DNA from: Magnetococcales bacterium
Lineage (GTDB): Bacteria; Pseudomonadota; Magnetococcia; Magnetococcales; Magnetaquicoccaceae
Direction of reading: 5' to 3'
DNA: 64,000 nt
Assembly: GCA_002753095.1 (NCBI GenBank)
Contig: PDZU01000005.1
Coordinates: forward strand, 1 to 64,000
Shown: positions 11,101 through 18,761 of the stretch, in pieces
Numbering within the stretch: position 1 is the first letter of the stretch
Layout: each line of letters opens with the position of its first letter
Notes under the pieces: generated by a model
The model's input: only the letters and a program-made list of their open reading frames with translations
Told to the model about the DNA's origin: nothing
The model's database searches: none
Translations under genes and position numbers: made by a program

Positions 11101-12353
11101 AGTCGATTGATTTCGACAATGGGTGAGGTGGCCACAATCTCCTCCTGCCATGCGCCCCCCTGGCCAATTTGGCTAATCAAATCGGTGGTCACGGTCAATG
11201 GACGCACCAGAAAGGCCCGAATCCAGGCCAAAACCAGGGCACTGAGCAGAATGACCGCACAACTAACCACCAGCAAAAGACGGTTCTGGATCGAGTCCAC
11301 CTCGGAGACAAACTCCCTGGAGGGAATCACCGTACCAATCAACCAGTCATTGTGGATGGAGGGAGCCAGTGTCACCAGATAGTCGTCATCGTCCACCTGG
11401 GCCACATGGTTGCTCACGCTCTGCACGCCGGCCAAGTCCCAGCGCTCCAACGCCTTGGCTGCCACCCGCAGCAGGGGAGCCTTGGCGTTGGCCAAACGGC
11501 CCAGACGCAATTTTTCCCCAACATTATCCGTTACCACCACCTCGCCCGCATCCCCGTAGGCGATCAACTCAGCCCGTCGGTTGATGATGAAGCTGATGCC
11601 GGTTTTGCCCACCTCAATCGTGCTCAGATATTTGGAAATTTGATCCAGCTCGATACCGATGGCGATCACCCCGACCAACTGCCCCTGCTTTTCCAAAGGC
11701 ATGGCCACATCGATACCCGGTTTTTGACTGGAGGCATAGATATAGACATCGGTCCACACCCGCCGTCCGGCACGCACCGCATCGCGATACCAAGCGCGCT
11801 CCGGGGCAAAATATTTTTGCTCGCTGACAATCGTATTGCTCAGTTGCAACATCTCGCCATCGCGCTGAAAAAGACGATCCACGCTCCTGGCCACCTTGGT
11901 ATCTGGGTTCCAGACCCGATCCACGGCCCGAAACCGGTCCGGGGCCTGCTGTTGGGCACCAAAAAAATTGCCGTTCGGAAAACCAAACGTGACCCAGGAA
12001 AAGGTGGGATTGCTCTGCAGGACAGAGAGAAAAAAGGTCTCTCTGGCCACACTGTCATTGAGATTGACCACGTCTTCAGCCAGCAGTTTGTGCAGTAATT
12101 TGACTTCGGAACTGGCCCCCCCCAACAGCAGACTGATCTCGTAGGCAATTTCGCTGGTGATGCGATTGCCCAAACGATGGGCCAGTTCAAAGATGCTTTG
12201 ATGAAAAACCGTGCGCCAGGAGAGGTGGAAAACCGTTGCAGTCGCCAGGACGGCAACCAGCATGATGATGGCGGGAATTTTACCGAGGGCAATCTGCCAG
12301 CGATGCGGACGGATCGACAGACGGGTGGAGGTTACTTCACTCTGCGGTGACAT
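8178..12353 (-). CDS. Membrane hybrid histidine kinase (dCache-HAMP-GAF-HisKA-HATPase-REC-REC-Hpt)
   Basis: This protein of about 1391 aa has one N-terminal membrane helix ([17 protein letters not shown]), a large periplasmic double-Cache-like sensor, a second helix ([20 protein letters not shown]), HAMP, a GAF-like domain, and HisKA with [16 protein letters not shown]. HATPase ([27 protein letters not shown]), two receivers and a C-terminal Hpt ([14 protein letters not shown]) follow. In the first receiver the acceptor Asp position reads VILTWKML, with Thr, so it is probably a pseudo-receiver; the second has [13 protein letters not shown] start at the ATG at 12353, preceded by AGGGG; the longer ORF adds 35 low-complexity residues. 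Coupled by overlap to the cyclase gene. Confidence 0.9.
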   Translation of the reverse strand: MSPQSEVTSTRLSIRPHRWQIALGKIPAIIMLVAVLATATVFHLSWRTVFHQSIFELAHRLGNRITSEIAYEISLLLGGASSEVKLLHKLLAEDVVNLNDSVARETFFLSVLQSNPTFSWVTFGFPNGNFFGAQQQAPDRFRAVDRVWNPDTKVARSVDRLFQRDGEMLQLSNTIVSEQKYFAPERAWYRDAVRAGRRVWTDVYIYASSQKPGIDVAMPLEKQGQLVGVIAIGIELDQISKYLSTIEVGKTGISFIINRRAELIAYGDAGEVVVTDNVGEKLRLGRLANAKAPLLRVAAKALERWDLAGVQSVSNHVAQVDDDDYLVTLAPSIHNDWLIGTVIPSREFVSEVDSIQNRLLLVVSCAVILLSALVLAWIRAFLVRPLTVTTDLISQIGQGGAWQEEIVATSPIVEINRLVQAMRQMGLDLHALRNNEHEQVQMRLNQERSFVQLNRAMREAEDVDALCRVGLHFLIRALDAQVGSIYLLEEDGLLRLYSSHAVTQPYLPERMDYREGWLAAVFEERTMKVLTDIPADCFVMRTGVMDLLPSTLVALPLLLNDQVHGVITLGRVQPFSAPYLDFALRVAGAIAVAIAGVQSILRNRILLNQTLQQKEALIQSQSELNTTIEQLQRTSEYKSQFLANMSHEIRTPINAVIGMSYLTLRTQLSDTQHDYVSKIHYSARALLGIINDILDFSKIEAGEMAMESVPFNLDDTMENLANLICVKAEEKGLFLLFSRSKDVPTLLLGDPLRLGQILTNLTANAIKFTEAGNIVISIRCLRQWEGKVDLQFQVEDTGIGLNEVQVGRLFSPFSQADASTTRKYGGTGLGLSICKHLVEMMGGSIGVNSELGRGSQFHFNAWFALQSDAEQHAMALDEELLGLKVLVVDDHLRFQEICQDMLVDYGCHPRQATTAEQALQMLEEAVMDPAQEPFRLVILTWKMLHLNGLQLAQRIRQSTLFGKDLRIILVTPYNRQEVIPASERHLLNAFLPKPVNPSQLLAAIQVAFNLKKREGRKNRKLDPVQNTDAAQRIMGARVLLADDNKINQQVSTALLEGHGLQVTVVGNGREAVEAVKQNAFEIALMDIQMPEMDGFQATRMIRTLPGGEKLPIIALTAHAMVGDREKSLTAGMNDHITKPIDPEKLFQTLVQWITPKDRQALAVKKTVALDTQPQPGQESLPGIDMAVGLRQVAGNRVLLYRLLREFRQDYQHVVRTIREGLQQDKRPEVLRVIHTVKGIAGSLGAHALHRYTRDLESTLKGGDGVEYAPLLEQFSQEIGRVFHGIAALPAEAVAGSSPQAAVPGPAEGAAAVVDQAHVRALLRELRQLLAAGHSRSAEKLAEIRAHCPNESYLAVGQQLEQLIEEFEFEAAVQAVDVLAQGCGITQGEEGT

Positions 12354-12490
12354 CGAAAGACCCCTGCTGGTCAAACTGTGGGGAGAGTGTGGGGAGCGTG
12401 GGGGGCGGAAGCCCCCCAATCCACCGCAGCCATTGTACGGCAAAAACGATCCCAACAAAAGCAGCCCGCCACCAGAGACCGCACAACGTG

Positions 12491-13039
12491 CTATTTGCCA
12501 GATGATCCCTGCTGCGGACCGTGGGCCAGCACAATGCCCTGCAGCCCCAGACCATCCCGCACCGTATCGGAGGCGATAAAAGCTTGATCCTTGACCTGGA
12601 AAGGACCAACGTGGAGTTGACTATAGGTCACGCCATTGCTGACTGCGGGCGAGAGAAAAAAGGGCAACCCCAGTTTCTGCAGAGCGGATTCCATCTGTTC
12701 CGCCTCTTCGGCCTTCAGAAAACTGCCAATATGGACCGAATACCCAGAGAGCATGACACGGGCGACCTCGGCCTGCCCCGGACGGACTGCAGCCACTGCC
12801 GGCACGGGGATCCCCGCCGGAGATTCCACGATACGTGCCGGTTGCATGGGCACCACATGGGCCTCCTGCACCATCTCCTGCTTGGGCAGAGCGTAGACGA
12901 AACTGCCATCCCCATAGGGATAGTAGGCCAAATAACCAGGATAGTAGATTGTCTCAGCCGCAGCAGAAGCCCCCCCCGCCACCAGGAGCGCACCCAGTGC
13001 CAACCACCGCACCAAACGCCTTTGCCGTGTCTTGATCAT
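12491..13039 (-). CDS. Exported SPOR-domain protein
   Basis: This 182-aa protein has a basic N terminus and hydrophobic signal segment (WLALGALLVAGGASAAAE), then a Tyr/Pro-rich linker, then a C-terminal SPOR-type repeat pair (YSVHIGSF... and YSQLHVGPF...). SPOR domains bind septal peptidoglycan lacking stem peptides, so a periplasmic division-site or cell-wall role is likely. No catalytic domain is attached. Its start overlaps the end of the 121-aa exported protein upstream (stop and start share bases), so the two are probably co-translated. Confidence 0.8.
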   Translation of the reverse strand: MIKTRQRRLVRWLALGALLVAGGASAAAETIYYPGYLAYYPYGDGSFVYALPKQEMVQEAHVVPMQPARIVESPAGIPVPAVAAVRPGQAEVARVMLSGYSVHIGSFLKAEEAEQMESALQKLGLPFFLSPAVSNGVTYSQLHVGPFQVKDQAFIASDTVRDGLGLQGIVLAHGPQQGSSGK

Positions 13040-13401
13040 TGTTCCCCTCCTCCATAGACATCATGTGGCCGCGACTGCACCACCACAGGCCGGACCGGCG
13101 TGGTCTGCACCGGCATACCGGTCAAGGCATGTTGCGGTTGCACCGGATAACGTCCCTCTACGGTCGGTACCGAAGCATAGACAATGGCGGGCAGATGGGC
13201 CCAGGAACGGGGCGTGTAATCATAGACTGCCAAGCCATTACCAGGACGCACCACCGACACCGGGCCACTGGCCGGGCGAAACCACTCTTCCCAAAACCAC
13301 TCGGCCTGGGCCAAGCCCGGCAGTATCAGCAACGTCCAGGCCAGCACCAACCCGGCCATCCGCACCGCCATTTTGCCTGTTCCATGCACTTCATTTTTCA
13401 C
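13036..13401 (-). CDS. Small exported hypothetical protein
   Basis: This 121-aa protein carries a clear Sec signal peptide (MAGLVLAWTLLILPGLAQA, predicted cleavage after AQA) followed by an aromatic motif EWFWEEWF and a Pro/Val-rich tail. The family is not recognised. An internal Met at residue 11 is an alternative start just before the signal core. It is translationally coupled to the SPOR-domain gene, which suggests a joint periplasmic function. Confidence 0.6.
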   Translation of the reverse strand: MKNEVHGTGKMAVRMAGLVLAWTLLILPGLAQAEWFWEEWFRPASGPVSVVRPGNGLAVYDYTPRSWAHLPAIVYASVPTVEGRYPVQPQHALTGMPVQTTPVRPVVVQSRPHDVYGGGEQ

Positions 13402-13486
13402 GGCAGCCTCCTGTAATCTAAGTCAGCCTGAAGCTGATGCAAAAGGGATCATGCCACGCATTCACGCGACAGGAAACCTTCTCACG

Positions 13487-14074
13487 TTATTGCGATGACA
13501 ACGGTTGGCTCGCATCCGTTGCGGGTCGCGGTGCAGCCTTGGTGGCTGTTTTTTTCACTTTTGCCGGTGCCGGCATGCAGGGCGAAGTGCTTGCGCGCTT
13601 GCTGGTCCGTTTTTTTACCACGGCCTTTTTCTTTTTGCTGACCGCCTTTTTCTTGCTGGCACTCTTCTTTTTGCTCACGGCAGCCTGTTTGCTCGTGGCA
13701 GAGGGGGCATAGAGAACTGCACCCCCTTCACGGGCCGGAATACCGATCTCCCTGCCTTGCTCCAGACCGGATGGCACAGCTCTCTGGCCACTCGGCAAAG
13801 AACCCAAAGGCGGCGGAACGGTCTGCACACTCTGGATCGGACGGGATTTCAGTGGTGACGAAGGTTCCAACGGCAGATCCAACGTCAGGTCGGAGCGCTG
13901 CACAGGCACCACACTCTCATTGACGCGGGGAGCACACGCACCGACCAGCAGTGCAGCAGCCAACACCACCGCCAACCGTGCTGGCCTGGAGATGCGCCCC
14001 ACTCTCCCCATGCCGATTTCTGGCGAGGCAAAATCATTTATCAATCGACTCGACCACATAGTCCACCCTTTCAT
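13487..14074 (-). CDS. Lipoprotein with Lys/Ala-rich C-terminal tail
   Basis: The ORF track starts at 14113, but ATG 14074 follows GGGAGAGGG at good spacing and is preferred, giving about 195 aa. The mature part begins at a lipobox (AAALLVGAC), so the protein should be lipidated at that Cys. After a Pro/Ser-rich linker it ends in a highly basic stretch of repeating SKKKA-type units, reminiscent of histone-H1-like or AlgP-like tails but here on a predicted envelope protein. A basic tail could contact DNA or anionic cell-wall polymers; that is inference. It precedes the two exported genes on the same strand. Confidence 0.6.
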   Translation of the reverse strand: MKGWTMWSSRLINDFASPEIGMGRVGRISRPARLAVVLAAALLVGACAPRVNESVVPVQRSDLTLDLPLEPSSPLKSRPIQSVQTVPPPLGSLPSGQRAVPSGLEQGREIGIPAREGGAVLYAPSATSKQAAVSKKKSASKKKAVSKKKKAVVKKRTSKRASTSPCMPAPAKVKKTATKAAPRPATDASQPLSSQ

Positions 14075-14270
14075 TTGCCCTCTCCCTTGACACAAAGCGG
14101 TGCCCGCGCGCATCCTCTTTTAAGGAAACAGTACTCCCTCTCGACTACCGATGCCACTCTCTCCCAGGAGTGTATCGGAAAATCAGGGGTGTTGTTAAGG
14201 ATATTTCAACATAACGGTAACATCCCAAGCCGCTTTTTTTCAACCACCCGCCAGAAACAGCCTAAATGCC

Positions 14271-14687
14271 ATGATCAGCCTGATGCCCCATTGGAACACT
14301 TTTCTCAACCTGCTCTCTCTCAACTTAGCTCTGATGGGCTATTTTGCGGTTCGTTCCGGCCAGGAGGAGCGCCACCAACGCCTCATGAAGGCCGCCATGA
14401 TCACGGCGGTCCTTTTTCTGCTGAGCTATTTGATCTACCACGCCCAGCAAGGCATCACCCCTTTCCCTGGTCAGGGGGCGGTGCGCACCTTTTATTTTGG
14501 CCTATTGATCGTCCATGGCCTCACGGCGCTCGCTACCGGCGCGATGCTCCCCTTTACCCTTTTCTATGGCCTGCGCCAACAGCGGGAAGCCCACAAAAAA
14601 TGGGCCAAACGTACCTTGCTGATTTGGATCTTGGCCTCGCTCACTGGCCTGATCGTCTATTTGATGGTCTATTACTGGCACGACTGA
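14271..14687 (+). CDS. DUF420 membrane protein, oxidase-cluster accessory
   Basis: This 138-aa integral membrane protein has four predicted helices. His residues at YLIYHAQQG and IVHGLTA are typical of the DUF420/YozB family, which is found beside heme-copper oxidase genes and thought to help assemble them. It stands at the head of the plus-strand cluster with the small membrane subunit, CuA subunit II, subunit I and SCO chaperone. The family's biochemical role is unproven; the context supports maturation or copper/heme insertion of this complex. Confidence 0.85.
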   Translation: MISLMPHWNTFLNLLSLNLALMGYFAVRSGQEERHQRLMKAAMITAVLFLLSYLIYHAQQGITPFPGQGAVRTFYFGLLIVHGLTALATGAMLPFTLFYGLRQQREAHKKWAKRTLLIWILASLTGLIVYLMVYYWHD

Positions 14688-14722
14688 GCCATTTAAAAAA
14701 AACGCTGTCGAGTTAACACAGG

Positions 14723-14908
14723 TCAATTCTTTTTTCTTCCCAGGGTGCGACCATCACGAAATATGACACGTGGTGGGGCACCCTGCGCCTTTTTTTTCCC
14801 GTCTGGTTCCCCATCCCTGTCGATAGAGCCACGAACAGTCTCGCAGAGTCGCTGTTCTTGAGGTTTGTCTTGTGTTCTGGCCTGTTCCAGCGCTTGTTGT
14901 TTAACCAT
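14723..14908 (-). CDS. Possible small basic hypothetical protein
   Basis: The minus-strand ORF from ATG 14908 would encode 61 residues starting MVKQQALEQARTQ and ending in a basic GRTLGRKKN tail. It fits exactly between the DUF420 gene and the small oxidase subunit without overlapping either, and its codon choice resembles real genes. No strong ribosome binding site is visible and no family is recognised. It could be a chance ORF in a 250-base gap on the opposite strand. Confidence 0.35.
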   Translation of the reverse strand: MVKQQALEQARTQDKPQEQRLCETVRGSIDRDGEPDGKKKAQGAPPRVIFRDGRTLGRKKN

Positions 14909-14934
14909 CTTCTGTAGAGAGGGAAAGAAAAAAT

Positions 14935-15084
14935 ATGGAAATGCCACCTAACGAGCCGGTTCCCGGCATGCAGAAACTGCTGGACAATCCATTCGCATTA
15001 CTGGCCTTGGGGGTGGGTATGCCGACGGTCCTGTATCTGTTCTGGGGACTCATCGAACTCATTAACATCCCGATGGCCAAATAA
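14935..15084 (+). CDS. Small single-helix subunit of heme-copper complex
   Basis: This 49-aa ORF is missing from the supplied track. It has a GAGAGGGAAAG ribosome binding region, a polar Pro-rich N terminus (MEMPPNEPVPG) and one membrane helix (ALLALGVGMPTVLYLFWGLI). Its size and place directly before the CuA subunit II gene match the small subunit IIa / CbaD-type peptides of B-type oxidases and related complexes. The role is inferred from position and topology only. The gap of 29 bases to subunit II indicates co-transcription. Confidence 0.75.
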   Translation: MEMPPNEPVPGMQKLLDNPFALLALGVGMPTVLYLFWGLIELINIPMAK

Positions 15085-15113
15085 AGGCAAGACAGATAAG
15101 AAGGAGCATGATT

Positions 15114-15650
15114 ATGAGTCTTACCCCTCCCAACCAGATGATTTGGTGGAAAGAACCCATCCATAGAATTGAGGTCACCTGGATTATTTTGGCGCTCTCC
15201 TGGTGTTTGGTACTTTTCTTGTGGATGCCCTATTGGCATGTGTTCGGCGACCAGAACCTTTCCAGCGAATCGTATCGCATCAAGCCGGAGGCTTTTGAGG
15301 CCAAGGCCAAGGCCATGGCGGATCAATATACGGTCCGCAAGGAGACCAAGATGGAGATTCCTGTGGTCAAGCCGCCACCGGGCAGCGATGTGTATCTGGT
15401 GGCCCGTTTATGGCAGTGGTGGCCTATTCTGGAGCTGGAAAAGGACAAGAGCTATCGCTTGCATATCTCTTCGCTGGATTGGCAGCATGGCCTTTCCATT
15501 CAGCCGGTCAACATCAACGTTCAGGTTCTCCCAGGCTATGAAGTGGTCATGAATATCACGCCCAACCAAGCGGGTGAGTATGGCGTGGTTTGCAACGAGT
15601 TCTGCGGTATTGGTCACCACACCATGCTGGGCAAAATCTACGTGAAATAG
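15114..15650 (+). CDS. Heme-copper complex subunit II with CuA centre
   Basis: This 178-aa subunit has one N-terminal helix (WIILALSWCLVLFLW) and a periplasmic cupredoxin domain. All protein CuA ligands are visible: His125 in LDWQHGLS, and Cys160, Cys164, His168 and Met171 in CNEFCGIGHHTM. It should accept electrons from a soluble donor such as cytochrome c or cupredoxin and pass them to subunit I. The first ATG at 15108 is only one base after AAGGAG, so the second ATG at 15114, with seven bases of spacing, is chosen. A WQWWP motif precedes the CuA domain. There is no c-type heme motif. Confidence 0.92.
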   Translation: MSLTPPNQMIWWKEPIHRIEVTWIILALSWCLVLFLWMPYWHVFGDQNLSSESYRIKPEAFEAKAKAMADQYTVRKETKMEIPVVKPPPGSDVYLVARLWQWWPILELEKDKSYRLHISSLDWQHGLSIQPVNINVQVLPGYEVVMNITPNQAGEYGVVCNEFCGIGHHTMLGKIYVK

Positions 15651-15664
15651 GAGAGGATGTAATC

Positions 15665-17401
15665 ATGGCCGTTAAAATGTTTCGTAAATGTCCTGATTCG
15701 GGACTTTATTTTCACAAAACCGCCGAATCTCTGATGAAGGCCCACGCGGTTCTTGGTGTGGTTTACCTGTTGATCGGTGGCGTTTTGGGCCTGTTGGTCG
15801 CTGCGACCCGCGCCCCTGGTATTCATCTCTTGAGTGCTGAGGCGTTTTACACTGCGCTGACGGCGCATGGTACGGCCATCCTGATCTACTGGATCATCTT
15901 TTTTGAGATGGCGGTGCTTTATTTTGCCTCTTCGACGTTGCTGCGTTGCCGTCCGGCGACCCCTGGCATCGGTTGGATTGGCTTCCTGCTCATGCTTATC
16001 GGTTCCACGATGAGCATGGTGGCCTTTGCCCGTGGCAACTCCAGTGTCATGTTCACCTCGTATGTACCCATGCCGGCGGAACCCATTTTCTACCTGGGTT
16101 TGATCCTTTTCGCCGTGGGTGCGTTGATTGGCTGTTTCGTCTTTCTGGGTACCTTGGTCATTGCCAAGCGGGAGCAGACCTATGATGGTTCTGTGCCGTT
16201 GGTCACCTTTGGTGCCATTGTTGCCTGCGTCATCGCTGTTTTCACCATTGCCAGTGGTGCGGCCATCCTGCTGCCCACCTTCCTGTGGTCGGTCGGCTTG
16301 ATCAACAACATTGACCCGGCCATTTATCGTCTTTTCTGGTGGGGCATGGGTCACTCGTCGCAGCAGATCAATGTTTCTGCGCATGTGGCCATTTGGTATG
16401 CCATTGCGGCCATTCTCTTTGGGGCCAAGCCCATGTCGGAGAAGGTCAGTCGTGGTGCGTTCCTGCTCTACATTCTTTTCCTGCAACTGGCCAGCGCCCA
16501 CCATCTGTTGGTGGATGCCGGTTTAAGTGCGTCCTGGAAGGTTTTCAACACCAGCTATGCCATGTATCTGGCGGTGTTGGCCAGCATGATCCATGGTTTG
16601 ACCGTACCGGGTGCCATCGAAGTGGCGCAGCGGAAAAAGGGTTACACCAACGGTCTTTTTGAGTGGCTCAGAAAGGCGCCCTGGGGCAATCCTGTTTTCT
16701 CTGGCATGTTCCTTTCTCTGATCGTCTTCGGCTTCATTGGTGGTATCACTGGTGTGGTCATGGGTACGGAGCAGATCAACCTGATCATTCACAACACCAT
16801 CTTTGTCCCTGGTCATTTCCATGCCACGGTTGCTGTGGGTACCACGTTGGCCTTTATGGCGATCACCTATTTCCTGATCCCGGTTCTTTTCCGTCGTGAG
16901 GTGATCATGCCGGGTCTGGCCAAGTGGCAGCCTTACATTTTCACTGCTGGCATGTTGCTGTTGATTCTCTTCATGCTGGGTGCGGGCACTTTGGGTGTAC
17001 CCCGTCGCCATTGGGACATCAACTTTGCCGATGCTGCCATGCAGTATCAGTTCGCGGGTAGTGCCATTGCCATGATGGGTGTGGCCGGCATGGGTGGTAT
17101 CCTGGCGGCGGTCGGTGGTGCTCTTTTCTGCCTGATTGCTGTGGGTTCGTTGGTCTTTGGCAAGCGTTTGGATCAAGGAGCTTCTCTCTTCTCCAGTTTT
17201 GGTCTGCCCATGGCGGACTCGAGCTACACTGTGGAGCGTCCTGACCGTTTGGAGCGGACCCCGGTGGAGAGCAGTGGCTCTTCTGGTCATGCTGTGGAGG
17301 CCAAGGGTACTTTCGTCCTGGCTTTGGTCTTCCTGGCCAGCTTCGTGGTTTACTTCTTCATCAACGCCAAGTATCTCTCTTCGCTTTGGAAGCTTGGCTA
17401 A
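15665..17401 (+). CDS. Heme-copper catalytic subunit I lacking the oxidase Tyr; candidate NO reductase
   Basis: This 578-aa polytopic subunit has the heme-copper superfamily His set: His68 (low-spin heme), His230, His279-His280 (binuclear-centre metal) and His384/His386 in PGHFHATV. The helix VI segment that reads HPEVY in oxidases reads GHSSQQINVSAH here, so the position of the cross-linked Tyr is Gln234. That Tyr is considered essential for O2 reduction, and its loss is a mark of NO-reducing branches. With a CuA subunit and a nearby nirS, I infer a CuA-linked NO reductase of one of the non-cNOR families (eNOR-like); O2 reduction cannot be excluded. The ATG at 15665 follows AGGAGAGG. A terminator follows. 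Confidence 0.8.
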   Translation: MAVKMFRKCPDSGLYFHKTAESLMKAHAVLGVVYLLIGGVLGLLVAATRAPGIHLLSAEAFYTALTAHGTAILIYWIIFFEMAVLYFASSTLLRCRPATPGIGWIGFLLMLIGSTMSMVAFARGNSSVMFTSYVPMPAEPIFYLGLILFAVGALIGCFVFLGTLVIAKREQTYDGSVPLVTFGAIVACVIAVFTIASGAAILLPTFLWSVGLINNIDPAIYRLFWWGMGHSSQQINVSAHVAIWYAIAAILFGAKPMSEKVSRGAFLLYILFLQLASAHHLLVDAGLSASWKVFNTSYAMYLAVLASMIHGLTVPGAIEVAQRKKGYTNGLFEWLRKAPWGNPVFSGMFLSLIVFGFIGGITGVVMGTEQINLIIHNTIFVPGHFHATVAVGTTLAFMAITYFLIPVLFRREVIMPGLAKWQPYIFTAGMLLLILFMLGAGTLGVPRRHWDINFADAAMQYQFAGSAIAMMGVAGMGGILAAVGGALFCLIAVGSLVFGKRLDQGASLFSSFGLPMADSSYTVERPDRLERTPVESSGSSGHAVEAKGTFVLALVFLASFVVYFFINAKYLSSLWKLG

Positions 17402-17423
17402 GCGGTTGCGTTGTTTGCTTGTA

Positions 17424-17455
17424 CAAGGGGGGAGGCTTTGGCTTCCCCCTTTTTG
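17424..17455 (+). terminator. Rho-independent terminator after subunit I
   Basis: A GGGGGAGGC...GCTTCCCCC stem with a short TTTG loop is followed by TTTTT. It lies about 25 bases after the subunit I stop and should end or reduce transcription before the SCO gene. Confidence 0.85.
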
Positions 17456-17526
17456 CTTTCCATCCTGATCCTGTCCTTTTATACTCATTTTTTTGAGGCG
17501 GTTCTTTTTTTTTTTGGGTTTTTCGG

Positions 17527-18348
17527 ATGAATGATGTGAAGCGTGCATCTGCCCCGTTTGGGCTTTGTCTGTTATGGGCGTGGTATTTTTTTCTGCCTCT
17601 TTTGCATGCTGCCGAGAATGATCCTGAGCAACTGCTGCGCACCAGTCAGGCGGCCATTGGCAAGAGGTTGCCGGATCTTTCCTTTTTCAACCAACGCGGC
17701 GAACCGGTCTCTTTGGGTCAGTTGCGTGGCAAGCCTTTGTTGATCAACCTGATTTATACCACCTGTAATCACACCTGTACGGTATCCACCCGTTCTTTGG
17801 CCGTGACGGTTGCCAAGGCCAAGGCTGTCTTTGGGGAGGATGCCTTTGAGGTATTGACGGTTGGCTTTGACACCCGTGCCGACACGCCCAAGGCGATGGA
17901 TTATTATGCCCGGCAGCAGCGGATCTCTGATCCGCGTTGGCTTTTTTTGAGTGGGTCGGAAGAGACGGTTAAGCAGTTGATGGAGCTTACCGGGTTTGTG
18001 GCTTTTCCCTCGCCGCGTGGTTTTGACCATCTGGCGCAGGTGACGGTGGTGGATCGGGAGGGCACTGTTTATCAGCAAGCCTATGGGGAGAGCGTGCCCA
18101 CGCCGCAACTGGTGGAACCTTTGAAGGAGTTGATTTTGGGCTTGCCTGCCAAGCAGAACGAATCGACTGTGGATTTGCTGGTGCGGCGGGTACGTTTTTT
18201 CTGTACCACCTATGACCCGCGTGATGATACCTATCGTTATGATTATTCGCTGTTTGTCGGGATTTTCATCGGGGCGTTTTGCATCTTATCGGTGGTTATC
18301 TTTTTGGTGCGGGAGATTCGGCAGAACAAGACCTTTTCCAGGGATTAA
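17527..18348 (+). CDS. SCO1/SenC-family copper chaperone
   Basis: This 273-aa membrane-anchored thioredoxin-fold protein has an N-terminal signal/anchor (LCLLWAWYFFLPLLHAA), the copper-binding TTCNHTCTV (CxxxC) and the distal His in GFDHLAQVTVVD, all three SCO ligands. The C terminus adds a second membrane helix (LFVGIFIGAFCILSVVIFLV), which is unusual for short SCO proteins. SCO proteins deliver copper to CuA, which fits the CuA subunit upstream. The gene comes after the terminator, so it may have its own promoter or depend on read-through. Confidence 0.9.
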   Translation: MNDVKRASAPFGLCLLWAWYFFLPLLHAAENDPEQLLRTSQAAIGKRLPDLSFFNQRGEPVSLGQLRGKPLLINLIYTTCNHTCTVSTRSLAVTVAKAKAVFGEDAFEVLTVGFDTRADTPKAMDYYARQQRISDPRWLFLSGSEETVKQLMELTGFVAFPSPRGFDHLAQVTVVDREGTVYQQAYGESVPTPQLVEPLKELILGLPAKQNESTVDLLVRRVRFFCTTYDPRDDTYRYDYSLFVGIFIGAFCILSVVIFLVREIRQNKTFSRD

Positions 18349-18761
18349 ACCTATAGATTGTTTATGAAACATTTTATATTTTATAACTAAATCTTAACAA
18401 TCATAATAAATTACACATCTCAAACAATAATATTTGCATGTTGGCGCGTGCAAATCCTTCTTTCTGGTCTCATCTAACGATCATATTTTCTGCACAGGCA
18501 CATCGTGGTACGAGACATGCTGTGATCTTTATAAGTCGCTGTATTCACACAAAATAGCTGCTCAACCAAGTTGATTTGACGGGCAAATTCCCCTGGATTT
18601 TCTGCCGTTCCTGCCATGGCAACAAGTCAAAACTGTGTAGCTGACCCATTAGCAGACACATGTCATCATTAAAGATCTTTACATGATCAACATTCCGTGT
18701 TATGATGACAAAAAATGGTTATTGCTCGTTATTAAAAAACAACTTATAACAGGTTATAGAC
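18349..18761. other. AT-rich intergenic region before RelA/SpoT island
   Basis: This gap has no convincing ORF. It is clearly more AT-rich than the genes upstream (for example ATTTTATATTTTATAAC) and marks the start of an island whose base composition differs from both flanks. The final 90 bases hold the promoter of the next gene. I saw no IS ends, tRNA fragment or direct repeat bounding it. Confidence 0.7.
18678..18706 (+). promoter_or_regulatory. Sigma70-type promoter of the RelA/SpoT gene
   Basis: A TTTACA -35 element and a TATGAT -10 element are separated by 17 bases, giving a predicted start near 18713 and a leader of about 50 bases before the ATG at 18762. Confidence 0.65.

Noticed and set aside
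15114-17401. Ordinary aa3 or ba3 cytochrome c oxidase
   Set aside because: The HPEVY-type Tyr is absent from subunit I; His ligands alone do not define an oxidase.
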